From the NCBI RefSeq assembly GCF_000317515.1, contig NC_019738.1, positions 2,940,001-3,004,000 of the forward strand: 64,000 nt of DNA, read 5' to 3'. A program made the translations under genes and the position numbers. Origin of the DNA: Allocoleopsis franciscana PCC 7113 (GTDB lineage: Bacteria; Cyanobacteriota; Cyanobacteriia; Cyanobacteriales; Coleofasciculaceae). Each line of letters begins with the position of its first letter. The first letter of the stretch is position 1. The notes under the pieces were generated by a model, which was not told the origin of the DNA, ran no database searches, and saw nothing but the letters and a program-made list of their open reading frames with translations. This document shows positions 46,177-54,253 of the stretch, piece after piece.

Positions 46177-48117
46177 ATGAAATTGAAGCGACTGAGACAG
46201 ACAATTTGGCAACGGCGTGGAGTTGGGATTGGAGCGATTACGGTCGCTAGCCTTGTGGTTGTCCTACGCCTTTCAGGTCTGTTGCAGTCATGGGAGTGGG
46301 CGGCACTTGATCAATTCTTTCGCAATCGTCCGGCAAAGCTACCTGATCAGCGCATTTTGGTTGTTGGGATTAATGAGTCAGACCTTCGTTATGTGGGACA
46401 GTGGCCTGTCAGTGATGCTGTTCTAGCTCAACTGATCAACAAACTGAAAGCCTTAAAGCCAAGAGCGATTGGTTTAGACCTGTATCGAAATTTGCCAGTG
46501 CCACCCGGTACCCAAACCTTGGAAAGCGTGTTTAAATCTACACCGAATCTGATTGGTATTGAAAAAAAAGTTGAGGATAGCATCGGCAATGCCACCGCAC
46601 CACCACCCGTGTTAAAAGAGTTGGGTCAGGTGGGTGCCAATGATGTCGTGCCTGATGCAGATGGCAGAATTCGTCGTGGCATGTTGTTTCTCACGCCTCA
46701 ATCCGAACCCGCTTTACCTAGCTTGGGGCTAAGATTGGCGTTGATTTATCTAGAGCGTCAAGGCATTACCCCAACAGCGGATGTAAACGGTTTTATGAAG
46801 TTAGGGAAGACTGTCTTGGTTCCCTTTGAAAAGAATGATGGCGGCTATGTTCGGGCAGATGCCGGTGGGTATCAAATCTTGTTGAATTTTAAAGGAAATG
46901 CCCCTTTTGATCAGGTTTCGATGACTGAGGTTTTGCTCGACCAAGTCCCGCCCTCGTTGGTGCGCGATCGCATTGTCTTAATTGGGTCGGTTGCACCGAG
47001 CTTGAAAGATTTATTTTATACCCCCTATAGCAACGATCTGCTCCCGTCGCCCAAGCAAAGTCCTGGTGTCGAGATTCAAGCCCATCTTACCTCCGTCGTC
47101 TTAAGTGCTGCTTTAGAAGGGCGTCCCGTGCTTCGGACGTGGTCAGAATCGGTAGAAGTTTTGTGGATTTTCCTCTGGTCGAGTGCGGGTACGGCTTTAA
47201 CATGGGCTGTGCGTTTTCAAGGTTATAAAAATTACTCTCTGTTACGCACAGTGATGGGTTTAGTGATTGTGGCGATCGCACTAATTATTATCGCGTATCT
47301 GCTGTTTTTGAACCACTGGTGGATTCCAGTGGTGCCACCTCTGATCGCTTTATTTGGGTCTGCCACTGTCTTGGTTGGTTATATTGCTCAATTAGAGCGG
47401 CAAGATAGACGAACTGTGATGAATCTATTTGGGCGTCACGTCAGTCCAGCTATTGCCAGAACCATCTGGCACAATCGCCGTCAGCTTCTAAAAAAAGGAC
47501 GCTTGTTGGGGCGTCAGATGACAGCAACGGTACTCTTTGCAGACTTAAAAGGTTTTACTTCTATTGCAGAGCAAACTGATCCAGAGACACTCATGTCTTG
47601 GCTCAACGAATATATGAGTGCAATGGTCGGGGTGATTCACGCCCATGGAGGCACTGTGGATAAGTTTATTGGGGATGCAATCATGGCTGTTTTCGGCGTC
47701 CCCATTCCACACACGGCACTAGAAGACATTGCCAAAGATGCGATCGCCGCTGTGCATTGCGCCAAAGTTATGGCATCCACCCTTCAGGCGCTCAATCAAA
47801 AATGGCAACTTCAAGGACGCCCCACGGCTGGAATGCGAGTCGGGATTGCCACCGGTCTTGTGGTCACCGGCAGTCTTGGTAGTTCCCAAAGACTCGATTA
47901 CACAACAATTGGGGACAGTGTGAATGTGGCATCGCGGTTAGAAAGTTATGATAAATCTCTCAACGGCGGGATTTGTCGCATTTTGATTAATAAAGAAACT
48001 TATTTGCATATACAGGGACAGTTCCCCACAAAGTTTATTGGGGAGGAACAACTCAAAGGACGTAAGCAGCCCACTGAAATTTATCAAGTTTTACTATCTA
48101 AATCTAATAAAAATTAA
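46177..48117 (+). CDS. CHASE2-domain class III nucleotide cyclase
   Basis: The start is ATG 46177 (MKLKRLRQTIWQ). An N-terminal membrane anchor is followed by an extracytoplasmic CHASE2 domain (about 40-310: LDQFFRNRPAKLPDQRILVVGINE, QWPVSDAVLAQLINKLKALKPRAIGLDLYR), three membrane helices (about 320-405) and a cyclase domain. The metal ligands are in LFADLKGFTS and FIGDAIMAVFG, and DKFIGD plus LDYTTIGDSVNVASRLE fit an adenylate cyclase. It would make cAMP in response to an outside signal. Lies between TpsA and DUF928 genes, all co-directional, within 250-bp gaps. Confidence 0.92.
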   Translation: MKLKRLRQTIWQRRGVGIGAITVASLVVVLRLSGLLQSWEWAALDQFFRNRPAKLPDQRILVVGINESDLRYVGQWPVSDAVLAQLINKLKALKPRAIGLDLYRNLPVPPGTQTLESVFKSTPNLIGIEKKVEDSIGNATAPPPVLKELGQVGANDVVPDADGRIRRGMLFLTPQSEPALPSLGLRLALIYLERQGITPTADVNGFMKLGKTVLVPFEKNDGGYVRADAGGYQILLNFKGNAPFDQVSMTEVLLDQVPPSLVRDRIVLIGSVAPSLKDLFYTPYSNDLLPSPKQSPGVEIQAHLTSVVLSAALEGRPVLRTWSESVEVLWIFLWSSAGTALTWAVRFQGYKNYSLLRTVMGLVIVAIALIIIAYLLFLNHWWIPVVPPLIALFGSATVLVGYIAQLERQDRRTVMNLFGRHVSPAIARTIWHNRRQLLKKGRLLGRQMTATVLFADLKGFTSIAEQTDPETLMSWLNEYMSAMVGVIHAHGGTVDKFIGDAIMAVFGVPIPHTALEDIAKDAIAAVHCAKVMASTLQALNQKWQLQGRPTAGMRVGIATGLVVTGSLGSSQRLDYTTIGDSVNVASRLESYDKSLNGGICRILINKETYLHIQGQFPTKFIGEEQLKGRKQPTEIYQVLLSKSNKN

Positions 48118-48284
48118 GCGGATTTTCTATCTAAATAGAGAGGAAATATGTCTTGGAGTATTTTATCCTAAACAGATAGATGACTCTGTGAAATCTTAGA
48201 ATTTCTACTGCACGATTCTCCAAATTAGGGTAAATCAGGGCGCTCTACTCATAGTAAAAAACTTTAAAACATTGCGTCTTTATT

Positions 48285-49031
48285 ATGGTGAATACTCGAC
48301 TAATGATGAGTGTGGTTACGGCTACCGCATCTCTATTCCTCATGCCTGTGATCCGTTGGGTGGATGGTTCTCCACTTCAAAAATTATCCAGCCCTGCTTT
48401 AGCCAGCTTTGCGGAACAACCAGCCTATAAATTTAACTATGTGCCTCCCTATCGCGGCACACCCAGACGCACCCAAGGAGCGGGTACACGAGGCGGTGAT
48501 GAGTCTGGAGAGGTGACACTGAAACTATTAGTTCCGGACGATCACACAGGACAAACGTTATCGGGTCATCCTACCTTTTTCTGGTATGTCTCAGAAATAC
48601 CAGAGGAACCCGTAGAATTTGCCTTAGTAGAATCGGGCGTTGCCCAGCCAATTTTTGTGCAGCAACTACAACTCGAAAAAGCGGGTATTATTCGCTTGAA
48701 AATGCCAAAAAATCTGCCCGCATTGGTTCCAGGGAAAGAATACCGTTGGTCTGTGAGCTTAGTCAGCAATGCTAATCGGCGCTCCTCAGACACCGTTGCC
48801 CAAAGCTGGATTAAGCGCGTAGCAGAAACACCAGCACTCAAGCAACAGCTAGCCACGGCAAAAAGCGATCGCGATCGTGCTTCAATTTATGCCGAAGCTG
48901 GACTCTGGTACGACGCTATAAATATCCTTTTAAAGGCTCAATCTACCAACTCCACTGATCGATCGATACATGAAGCTTTTCTCTCTTTACTTGATCGGGC
49001 TGGATTAACGGAAGTAGCGGAACAAGAGTGA
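48285..49031 (+). CDS. DUF928-domain exported protein
   Basis: This 248-residue protein has a signal peptide (LMMSVVTATASLFLMPVIRW) and the DUF928 pattern (PYRGTPRRTQGAGTRGG, LLVPDDHTGQTLSGHPTFFWYV, EIPEEPVEFALVESG, LPALVPGKEYRWSVSLV). DUF928 is mainly cyanobacterial, has no known activity and from memory often lies near CHAT, CHASE2 and TPS genes, as here. It is likely periplasmic. The C-terminal helical third may contact a partner. Confidence 0.8.
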   Translation: MVNTRLMMSVVTATASLFLMPVIRWVDGSPLQKLSSPALASFAEQPAYKFNYVPPYRGTPRRTQGAGTRGGDESGEVTLKLLVPDDHTGQTLSGHPTFFWYVSEIPEEPVEFALVESGVAQPIFVQQLQLEKAGIIRLKMPKNLPALVPGKEYRWSVSLVSNANRRSSDTVAQSWIKRVAETPALKQQLATAKSDRDRASIYAEAGLWYDAINILLKAQSTNSTDRSIHEAFLSLLDRAGLTEVAEQE

Positions 49032-49120
49032 CTAAGCTGCGGCGCATCTAAATTGGATATGAAAATTTTTGAAAGGGGTGTGGGGTGTAGGGTGTGGGGT
49101 GTGAAGGTATACAAATTAAA

Positions 49121-49191
49121 TAGACATCTCCGATAATTAATCTGAAATCCTTGTACTACGGTAGTTGAAACTTAATTTCCGGAGATGTCTA
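49121..49191. mobile_element. 71-bp MITE-like element
   Basis: The ends TAGACATCTCCG...CGGAGATGTCTA form a 12-bp perfect terminal inverted repeat that extends imperfectly to about 20 bp (ATAATTAA / TTAATTTC). It has no coding capacity. TA at each end may be the target duplication. The ends recall cyanobacterial IS630/IS5-type elements, so it could be moved in trans. It sits in the 350-bp gap after DUF928, next to a GTGTGGG tandem tract (49080-49110). Confidence 0.65.
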
Positions 49192-49379
49192 ATGCGTAAC
49201 AGCTTACGCCAAGGATACTAGTGCAAGAAGGCAGAAGGCAGAAGGTAAGGACGCTTGTACACTAAGCTTTTTACACCTTTTTGGACTGGTGGGTTATTTC
49301 TGCCGCGCTGCACTAGCAGGCTGTCCGTTGAGAGTTTTTATACTGATATTTTGCATTATTCTCAACTAGCTCTGCTAAG

Positions 49380-49502
49380 ATGAATCAAAAGCCAGTACAT
49401 TCCGGTCTGTTGCTGGCGCATTGGAGAAAGCTCATTCAAGCGATCCAACTGAACACCAATTTCCTGCTCTTAGACTGGCCCCAGGCATTTGATTTGGGAT
49501 AG
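49380..49502 (+). CDS. Possible leader ORF of the helicase gene
   Basis: This is a 40-codon frame ([20 protein letters not shown]...) that ends 26 nt before the helicase start. Cold-shock helicase genes in cyanobacteria have long regulated 5' leaders. No strong ribosome-binding site was seen, and it could be chance. Confidence 0.3.
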   Translation: MNQKPVHSGLLLAHWRKLIQAIQLNTNFLLLDWPQAFDLG

Positions 49503-49528
49503 GGGCACCACTAGGAGTAACTACATCC

Positions 49529-50830
49529 ATGACATTTCGTAACCTCGGTCTTTCGACCGACTTGCTTCGTGCTGTTGCTGACTCTGGCTACACGGAGCCA
49601 ACCCCGATTCAGCAGCAGGCCATTCCCGCCGTCCTGCAAGGAAAAGACGTTTTCGCCAGTGCCCAAACTGGAACAGGTAAGACAGCAGGCTTTACCCTGC
49701 CTCTACTGCAACTCCTGAACACCACCAACCCCAACAAGGTACATCGCACGCCTCGCGCCCTCATCCTCACCCCCACTCGTGAACTGGCAGATCAGGTTAA
49801 CGATAGCGTCAAAACCTATGGCAAATACCTGTCCCTGCGCTCGGCAGTCGTTTATGGTGGCGTCGGAATTAAAGCACAAATTCAAACACTGCGCCGGGGA
49901 GTTGATATTCTAGTCGCCACGCCGGGACGGTTACTCGACCACGTTGGGCAAAAGACTGTCGATCTCTCTCAAGTGGAGATACTGGTGCTGGATGAATGCG
50001 ATCGCATGTTAGACATGGGCTTCATCCGCGACATCCGCAAAATATTGGCAATTCTCCCCTCATCCCGGCAAACGCTGATGTTCTCTGCCACATTCTCTAA
50101 ACCGATTCAGCAGCTTGCCAACACCCTGCTCAAGTCTCCCACTCAGATCGAAGTGGCTCCCCGTAATACTGCCGCACAGCAAGTGGAACAGGTGGTTCAT
50201 CCTGTCGATCGCGATCGCAAGCGAGAACTGCTTTCTTATATGATCGGCTTCCATAACTGGAAACAGGTGCTAGTCTTCACCCGCACAAAACACGGAGCCA
50301 ACCGTCTTGCCGAGCAGCTTGCTAAAGATGGGCTGAAAAGCACTGCCATTCATGGCAACAAAAGTCAAGCCGCCCGCACCCGCGCCCTGCAAGACTTTAA
50401 GCAAGGGAAAGTGCGGGTATTAGTCGCCACCGACGTAGCCTCACGGGGTCTAGATATCGATCAGCTCCCTCACGTAGTTAACTATGAACTGCCCAATGTC
50501 CCAGAAGACTACGTGCATCGCATTGGTCGCACAGGTCGCGCTGGAAACGAAGGGCGAGCCGTTTCCCTGGTCTGTGGCGATGAATATCCATTCTTAAAGG
50601 ATATCGAACGGTTGCTCAATCAAACCCTTGCCAAGGAAGTGATTCCAGGATACGAGCCAACCTCAAAATCCCAGCCTGGGGCAGACCAGCCGACGAAGCC
50701 TCAGCGATCGAATCAACGTCGCAGTAATCGTGCAAAGTCCCAGACACCATCCAAACCCACCCGCACCCAAAAGCCCATAAAATCAGGGACTCCGGCTCGG
50801 AAACGACGACCCACTGCCTCATCGGTTTGA
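49529..50830 (+). CDS. DEAD-box family ATP-dependent RNA helicase (RhlE-like, DECD variant)
   Basis: This 433-residue protein has all helicase motifs: Q ([14 protein letters not shown]), I (AQTGTGKT), Ia (PTRELADQV), II ([12 protein letters not shown]), III (SATFS), V ([12 protein letters not shown]), VI ([10 protein letters not shown]). Motif II reads DECD instead of DEAD. A basic, Ser/Thr/Pro/Lys-rich tail (about 365-433) may bind RNA. It resembles RhlE/CrhR helicases used in cold or redox stress. GGAG lies 10 nt before the ATG. Confidence 0.93.
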   Translation: MTFRNLGLSTDLLRAVADSGYTEPTPIQQQAIPAVLQGKDVFASAQTGTGKTAGFTLPLLQLLNTTNPNKVHRTPRALILTPTRELADQVNDSVKTYGKYLSLRSAVVYGGVGIKAQIQTLRRGVDILVATPGRLLDHVGQKTVDLSQVEILVLDECDRMLDMGFIRDIRKILAILPSSRQTLMFSATFSKPIQQLANTLLKSPTQIEVAPRNTAAQQVEQVVHPVDRDRKRELLSYMIGFHNWKQVLVFTRTKHGANRLAEQLAKDGLKSTAIHGNKSQAARTRALQDFKQGKVRVLVATDVASRGLDIDQLPHVVNYELPNVPEDYVHRIGRTGRAGNEGRAVSLVCGDEYPFLKDIERLLNQTLAKEVIPGYEPTSKSQPGADQPTKPQRSNQRRSNRAKSQTPSKPTRTQKPIKSGTPARKRRPTASSV

Positions 50831-50837
50831 TGTTCTC

Positions 50838-50957
50838 TTAGAGCCAGGATTCGATTTTGACAATCAGTGAAGAGGGAATTCTCAATAATTTGGCAATTTG
50901 ATGCTTGGTGATGCGGAATTTTTGTGCGGGGTTGATGCGGCGAAATAGGGTTGTCAT
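50838..50957 (-). CDS. Possible small HTH-like protein
   Basis: This is a 39-codon frame (MTTLFRRINPAQKFRITKHQ, then IAKLLRIPSSLIVKIESWL) convergent with the helicase. The KHQIAKLLRIPSSLIVKIE part looks like a helix-turn-helix. It may be a truncated copy of a longer small protein. No ribosome-binding site of note. Confidence 0.35.
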   Translation of the reverse strand: MTTLFRRINPAQKFRITKHQIAKLLRIPSSLIVKIESWL

Positions 50958-51005
50958 GGTCGCTTGATTCTGTGTTTAATAAACTTCTTGTAAAAGTCAA
51001 AATCT

Positions 51006-51115
51006 CACCCCCCTAGCCCCCCTTATTAAGGGGGGAATATGAGAAACTTTTATCCTGGGAGTAGAAAGAAATCTTACTCCCTCCCCTTACCAAGGGGAGG
51101 GTTGGGGAGGGGTCT
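51006..51115. repeat. Palindromic GC-rich dispersed repeats
   Basis: CCCCCCTAGCCCCCCTTATT AAGGGGGG and CTCCCTCCCCTTACC AAGGGGAGGG blocks lie in the gap before the PW-domain gene; same class as the elements at 1.4, 13.1, 14.6 and 25.4 kb. Confidence 0.7.
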
Positions 51116-51133
51116 AGCATTTTTGCGAGAAGT

Positions 51134-51631
51134 CTAATCTTCTTCTTCAGTTGCGCGTTGAAGCTGCGCGTCAGGAACATCAAAGAGGACTTCAAATTCA
51201 GCAGCAGGCATGAAGCGGTTGAGAAACCGTCGGTGATCTTCGGCGTCTTGGCGGTTAACGAATCTCGCCACTGTATACCGTCTGGCATCAGGTAGGAGTC
51301 GGACAATCGCCCAAGGGCGGGAGTAGTCTTCAGCTTGTGAAGCGCGTTTTGGCTGAGTTTTCATGACTTCTTCTCTGATGCTGGTTAAGGTATGTTCAAT
51401 GAGTTGCCAAAGCTGTTCGCGTTGTGGGCTGGTATTGTGGGGTATCAATGTCCAGTCGCTGACAGGTGTTGGTGTGATCGTGAGAATGTAATCGCCCTGA
51501 CCCAATGAGCAAAGTTTCCAGGATAGGCGTTTGGTTTGTTTGCGGCATTGGTATCCCTGTTGGCGCAAGGTTGCACAGATGCTCTCGCCTTCTGCTTGAA
51601 GGCGCAGCCAGTCGGAGTGTTTCATTGTCAA
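51134..51631 (-). CDS. Conserved protein with C-terminal PW-motif domain
   Basis: This is a 165-residue protein. The N-terminal part (LRLQAEGESICATLRQQGYQCRKQTKRLSWKLC, GDYILTITPTPVSDWTLIPH) is an alpha/beta region of unknown family. The C-terminal domain (YSRPWAIVRLLPDARRYTVA, RFVNRQDAEDHRRFLNRF, FEVLFDVP) is homologous to the 60-residue protein at 25226-25408. A truncated third relative lies 100 bp upstream on the same strand. Function unknown. Confidence 0.65.
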   Translation of the reverse strand: MTMKHSDWLRLQAEGESICATLRQQGYQCRKQTKRLSWKLCSLGQGDYILTITPTPVSDWTLIPHNTSPQREQLWQLIEHTLTSIREEVMKTQPKRASQAEDYSRPWAIVRLLPDARRYTVARFVNRQDAEDHRRFLNRFMPAAEFEVLFDVPDAQLQRATEEED

Positions 51632-51730
51632 ATTCTGGGTAATGTCTTGAAGAAGGGTGGTACTGCGATCGCGTATTTGAGCGCACGACTGCGTAAAATG
51701 ACAAACTGGTTAAGAAAAGGCAGCGATAAT

Positions 51731-51856
51731 CTAGAGCGCTCTGATCAGTTCAAGGAGCGCTGCCCTTCTTGAGATATCTATGTTTAGTGTCAATCTTTGC
51801 ATCTTGAACAGCAGGCGAACCAGTATCCAAGGGTGAAGGCGTTCTTTGTAAGGCAT
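51731..51856 (-). CDS. Truncated PW-motif small protein
   Basis: This is a 41-codon frame (MPYKERLHPWILVRLLFKMQ...) whose first 20 residues match the start of the PW-motif protein at 25226 (KKQCLNPWAVARQLPSLK). The rest diverges and stops early. It follows a leader hairpin of the same design as the 25.2-kb gene, with GGAG before the start. It may be a decayed copy. Confidence 0.45.
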   Translation of the reverse strand: MPYKERLHPWILVRLLFKMQRLTLNIDISRRAALLELIRAL

Positions 51857-51882
51857 AATTAACTTGTCTCCATGTGTAATTG

Positions 51883-51928
51883 GAGCCAGAGCCAGTGCTG
51901 ATTGGTTGGTAGCCCGGACGCACTGGCT
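51883..51928 (-). promoter_or_regulatory. Structured leader hairpin, copy B
   Basis: On the minus strand AGCCAGTGC pairs with GCACTGGCT (51920-51928 with 51890-51898), followed by TGGCTCTGGCTCCAA. Stem bases differ from copy A at three pairs, all with compensating changes. It lies 27 nt before the start of the truncated PW-motif gene. Confidence 0.6.
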
Positions 51929-51969
51929 TTCTGACCGTGTGAAGTTATGCCTTCATACTACGGGCAAAT

Positions 51970-51993
51970 AATAGTTAAGTCAACTTAACTATT
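51970..51993. promoter_or_regulatory. Operator-like palindrome upstream of the XRE gene
   Basis: AATAGTTAAGT-CA-ACTTAACTATT is a perfect 11-bp inverted repeat with a 2-nt spacer, ending 23 nt before the ATG at 52017. This is a typical site for autoregulation by a dimeric XRE protein. Confidence 0.55.
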
Positions 51994-52016
51994 CTAGTTC
52001 TGGAATAAGACAGTTA

Positions 52017-52217
52017 ATGGCTAGTGTGGGGGAAAAGCTCAAACAACGGCGCAAATTGCTCAATTTGACGCAGCAGCAAATCGCTGATGAATTGGGTGTG
52101 ACTGTAACTACTGTGAAAAATTGGGAAGCTGGTAGATATATTCCAAAGCTCTATTTACCACAGACTAAAGCGTTGTGTGACCTCCTGAAGCTTTCCTTAG
52201 ATGAGCTGGTAGATTAA
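52017..52217 (+). CDS. XRE-family transcriptional regulator
   Basis: This is a 66-residue protein consisting of one helix-turn-helix domain (LKQRRKLLNLTQQQIADELGVTVTTVKNWEAGRYIPKL), with a short C-terminal helix. It has no other domain, so it is probably a simple dimeric repressor. GGAATAAGA precedes the ATG. A palindrome upstream is the likely binding site. No toxin-like gene is directly attached. Confidence 0.88.
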   Translation: MASVGEKLKQRRKLLNLTQQQIADELGVTVTTVKNWEAGRYIPKLYLPQTKALCDLLKLSLDELVD

Positions 52218-52327
52218 CCAACGAAGGTGCAGAGAGGTTGGAGTGAGAAGGACATTAGCGATCGCCTCCGATACTAGCAAAGGCGATCGCACTGACGTAC
52301 AATTTCTTTATAATTCAGCGTCAGAAA

Positions 52328-52364
52328 AGCCACGGCTACTGAGGTTTTCCTTATAGCCGTGGCT
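52328..52364. terminator. Strong hairpin after the XRE gene
   Basis: AGCCACGGCTA and TAGCCGTGGCT form an 11-bp perfect stem with a 15-nt loop. A T run is present on the minus-strand side (AAAAAAGT at 52381 read in reverse), so it may serve as terminator for the converging small ORF and XRE gene. Confidence 0.55.
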
Positions 52365-52389
52365 CTTAGTTAGTAAGGTCACTTTTTTG

Positions 52390-52494
52390 TTAAGCTTTCG
52401 TAGCTTCCAGCAGTTTGCCCCGATTACCCACTATTTGTCTGACCGTATTTGTAGCAATATCTGGATCGTCGGCTTTCACTATGATTTCTACCAT
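52390..52494 (-). CDS. Possible 34-residue protein
   Basis: The frame MVEIIVKADDPDIATNTVRQ...KLLEATKA begins at the only ATG available and ends next to the hairpin at 52328-52364. Composition looks protein-like (alternating hydrophobic and charged residues). The ribosome-binding site is poor (AGG touching the ATG). Not recognised. Confidence 0.3.
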   Translation of the reverse strand: MVEIIVKADDPDIATNTVRQIVGNRGKLLEATKA

Positions 52495-52732
52495 CCTAAA
52501 ATTATTGAACAGTAAATATCAAATGCTAATGTTTCCAGCGATGGATCAAGTAAAATATTCCAGGTATAGCGACTACTATTTCAGCAGGCGGACCCCCAAA
52601 ACAAAAAGCTAACACGAGTGAAGCAATATAACTAGTGGTTAGGACAAGTGTCGTTGTTGCCATATCTTTTCTTTGTTCATTAACGCTTCTACTCCGAGTA
52701 TCAACGGCTGATGCTTACAAGCGCTACGGCAA

Positions 52733-52777
52733 AAACACGGAATTTATTTTCAAGAAAGCTCAAAAAATTCCGTGTTT
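52733..52777. terminator. Inverted repeat with AT-rich loop
   Basis: AAACACGGAATTT and AAATTCCGTGTTT (13 bp perfect) are separated by 19 nt. It lies about 40 bp after the stop of the HNH-like gene on the minus strand and could terminate it. No other feature was seen in 52500-52816. Confidence 0.45.
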
Positions 52778-52816
52778 ATACGGAATCGCACTGGTGTTAA
52801 ACCAGTTCGCAATTAT

Positions 52817-53332
52817 TTATGCAAGCGACATACTAACAACTATAAGCGCTCCAGTTACAGGATCTCTTCGATAAGTGGTTCGTACACCATTCTTTACTTC
52901 ATCGAAAAACTCTGATGCTTGCTGATTGTATACAGTTTGATGACCGATGGCTGTATTACCACTGTTTACCTGTACTCCAGAATTATCATTTTTGAATTCT
53001 TGAACAGTACCAATACCCTGAACAGGTTCATCGGAACGTGTGTGTTCACCCCTAGAAATCGCAGCTAATAGTGATTTCTTATACTCCCGTAGCTCTGATT
53101 GAGTAATGCCTTTACTTTGGCTTGTACTACTGTCATATTCGTCATGATGCTCAAAGCACAGATACACTAGGTTAGCCTCATCGGGATTCGATGAATCCTG
53201 ATCGATATGGGCAATCTGCCCCTTCTTGCGAGTGAAATCCCCTTCAAAACCAAAACATAATGCACATCTCCGTGCAGATGCAAGGAGTATATTTATTTCC
53301 ACTTGTGGCGGAATCGGCTTCCTATTTCCCAT
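52817..53332 (-). CDS. HNH-like (treble-clef) nuclease-domain protein
   Basis: This is a 171-residue protein. ARRCALCFGFEGDFTRKKGQ, IAHIDQDSSNPDEANLVYLCFEHHDEYDS matches an HNH-type zinc finger: CxxC, a His-containing AHID strand, then CxxHH. The middle is helical (SELREYKKSLLAAISRG) and the tail is Asn/Gln-rich with a NSGNTAIGHQTVYNQ segment resembling ligand or nucleotide-binding repeats in some conflict-system proteins. Could be a toxin or defence nuclease. No partner gene is obvious. Confidence 0.6.
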   Translation of the reverse strand: MGNRKPIPPQVEINILLASARRCALCFGFEGDFTRKKGQIAHIDQDSSNPDEANLVYLCFEHHDEYDSSTSQSKGITQSELREYKKSLLAAISRGEHTRSDEPVQGIGTVQEFKNDNSGVQVNSGNTAIGHQTVYNQQASEFFDEVKNGVRTTYRRDPVTGALIVVSMSLA

Positions 53333-53501
53333 ACTTGACTGCCTAGTGTAGCTTAACAGCAGAGTTTACGACAGCAAACATCTCATACATCGTAATCCAA
53401 GGGATCTCAAAGCAGCAGGGAGTTCTCAATCGCGGTATAGTGTGATAGCACTGGAGCAGCTAACAGCATACTTGAGCGGTAGCAAGCAAGCTTAAAATCA
53501 A

Positions 53502-53771
53502 TCATTTTGGACTTTCGTCCTTTTGCTCCAACGAAGTACTCGGCTGCATTTTGGGAGCAAGAGCTTGATTTTCTTGCATAATCCTGATCAGAAACCGTAG
53601 AGCCTCATTGACTGCATCAGCATTAGGAAACATCTCTGCAACATCAGGCTCTAAGCGTACAGTTGTCCCACCAAAACTCTTCCGTCCAGAGCCTAACTTT
53701 CTGACTCGTAGGCTCTTTAAGTCATATTCTGACCGCAGATCATCTTCCATGTCTGGCTTAACCCTCTTCAT
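53502..53771 (-). CDS. Antitoxin partner of BrnT-like toxin
   Basis: This 89-residue protein overlaps the toxin 3' end by 14 nt. It has RLEPDVAEMFPNADAVNEALRFLIRIM, a ribbon-helix-helix-like end as in BrnA-type antitoxins, but the N-terminus (KPDMEDDLRSEYDLKSLRVR) does not match classical BrnA closely. It should bind and neutralise the toxin and repress the operon. Confidence 0.7.
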   Translation of the reverse strand: MKRVKPDMEDDLRSEYDLKSLRVRKLGSGRKSFGGTTVRLEPDVAEMFPNADAVNEALRFLIRIMQENQALAPKMQPSTSLEQKDESPK

Positions 53772-54030
53772 AAACTTCTCGTTCGGATCGTGTTACTTCT
53801 CTTGCGCTAATCAGGCGAATAACATCTCCTCTTTCTGTATAGGACACAATCAGTAAACGTCCCCGGTTTGACTCTCCAACAATAAGGTAACGCTCCTCAT
53901 CCTTAGAGTGGTCTGGATCGTAGAAGTCAACATAGAGTGGATCATCGAAAACGGTTTTGGCTTCCTCGAACGAAACTCTGTGCTTTGACAGATTCCTTGC
54001 CGCCTTGTTTTCGTCCCATTCAAAATTCAT
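53758..54030 (-). CDS. brnT: BrnT-family toxin
   Basis: This 90-residue protein has the BrnT signature: FEWDENKAARNLSKHRVSFEEAKTVFDDPL, DHSKDEERYLIVGESNRGRLLIVSYTERGDVIRLISAREVTRSERE. BrnT toxins are RelE-like ribonucleases that block translation. The operon order is toxin then antitoxin with an overlap, as in BrnTA modules. It sits among small mobile or conflict-type genes (51-54 kb). Confidence 0.9.
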   Translation of the reverse strand: MNFEWDENKAARNLSKHRVSFEEAKTVFDDPLYVDFYDPDHSKDEERYLIVGESNRGRLLIVSYTERGDVIRLISAREVTRSEREVYEEG

Positions 54031-54253
54031 GGAATGATTCTAGCCTCAAGCATTTGAAGGGATTTTTAGTACGATTGCCTTGTGTACTCGATCGCACGCT
54101 CAACGCCTTGTGTGCTGAATGGCATCCTCAACTCGTTACAATTAGCAATAAACATCGTTACAATTAGTAACAAATAAGCCAGTAAAATCTCCATCTCCTT
54201 GCTGGGGAGAATGTTAACAACGCTTCCAACGCTAATTGATTCTGCAACCCCCT

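Noticed and set aside
52635-52874. 79-codon plus-strand frame with a signal-like N-terminus
   Set aside because: It overlaps the end of the HNH-like gene, has a GTG start without a good ribosome-binding site and contains an inverted repeat that looks like that gene's terminator.
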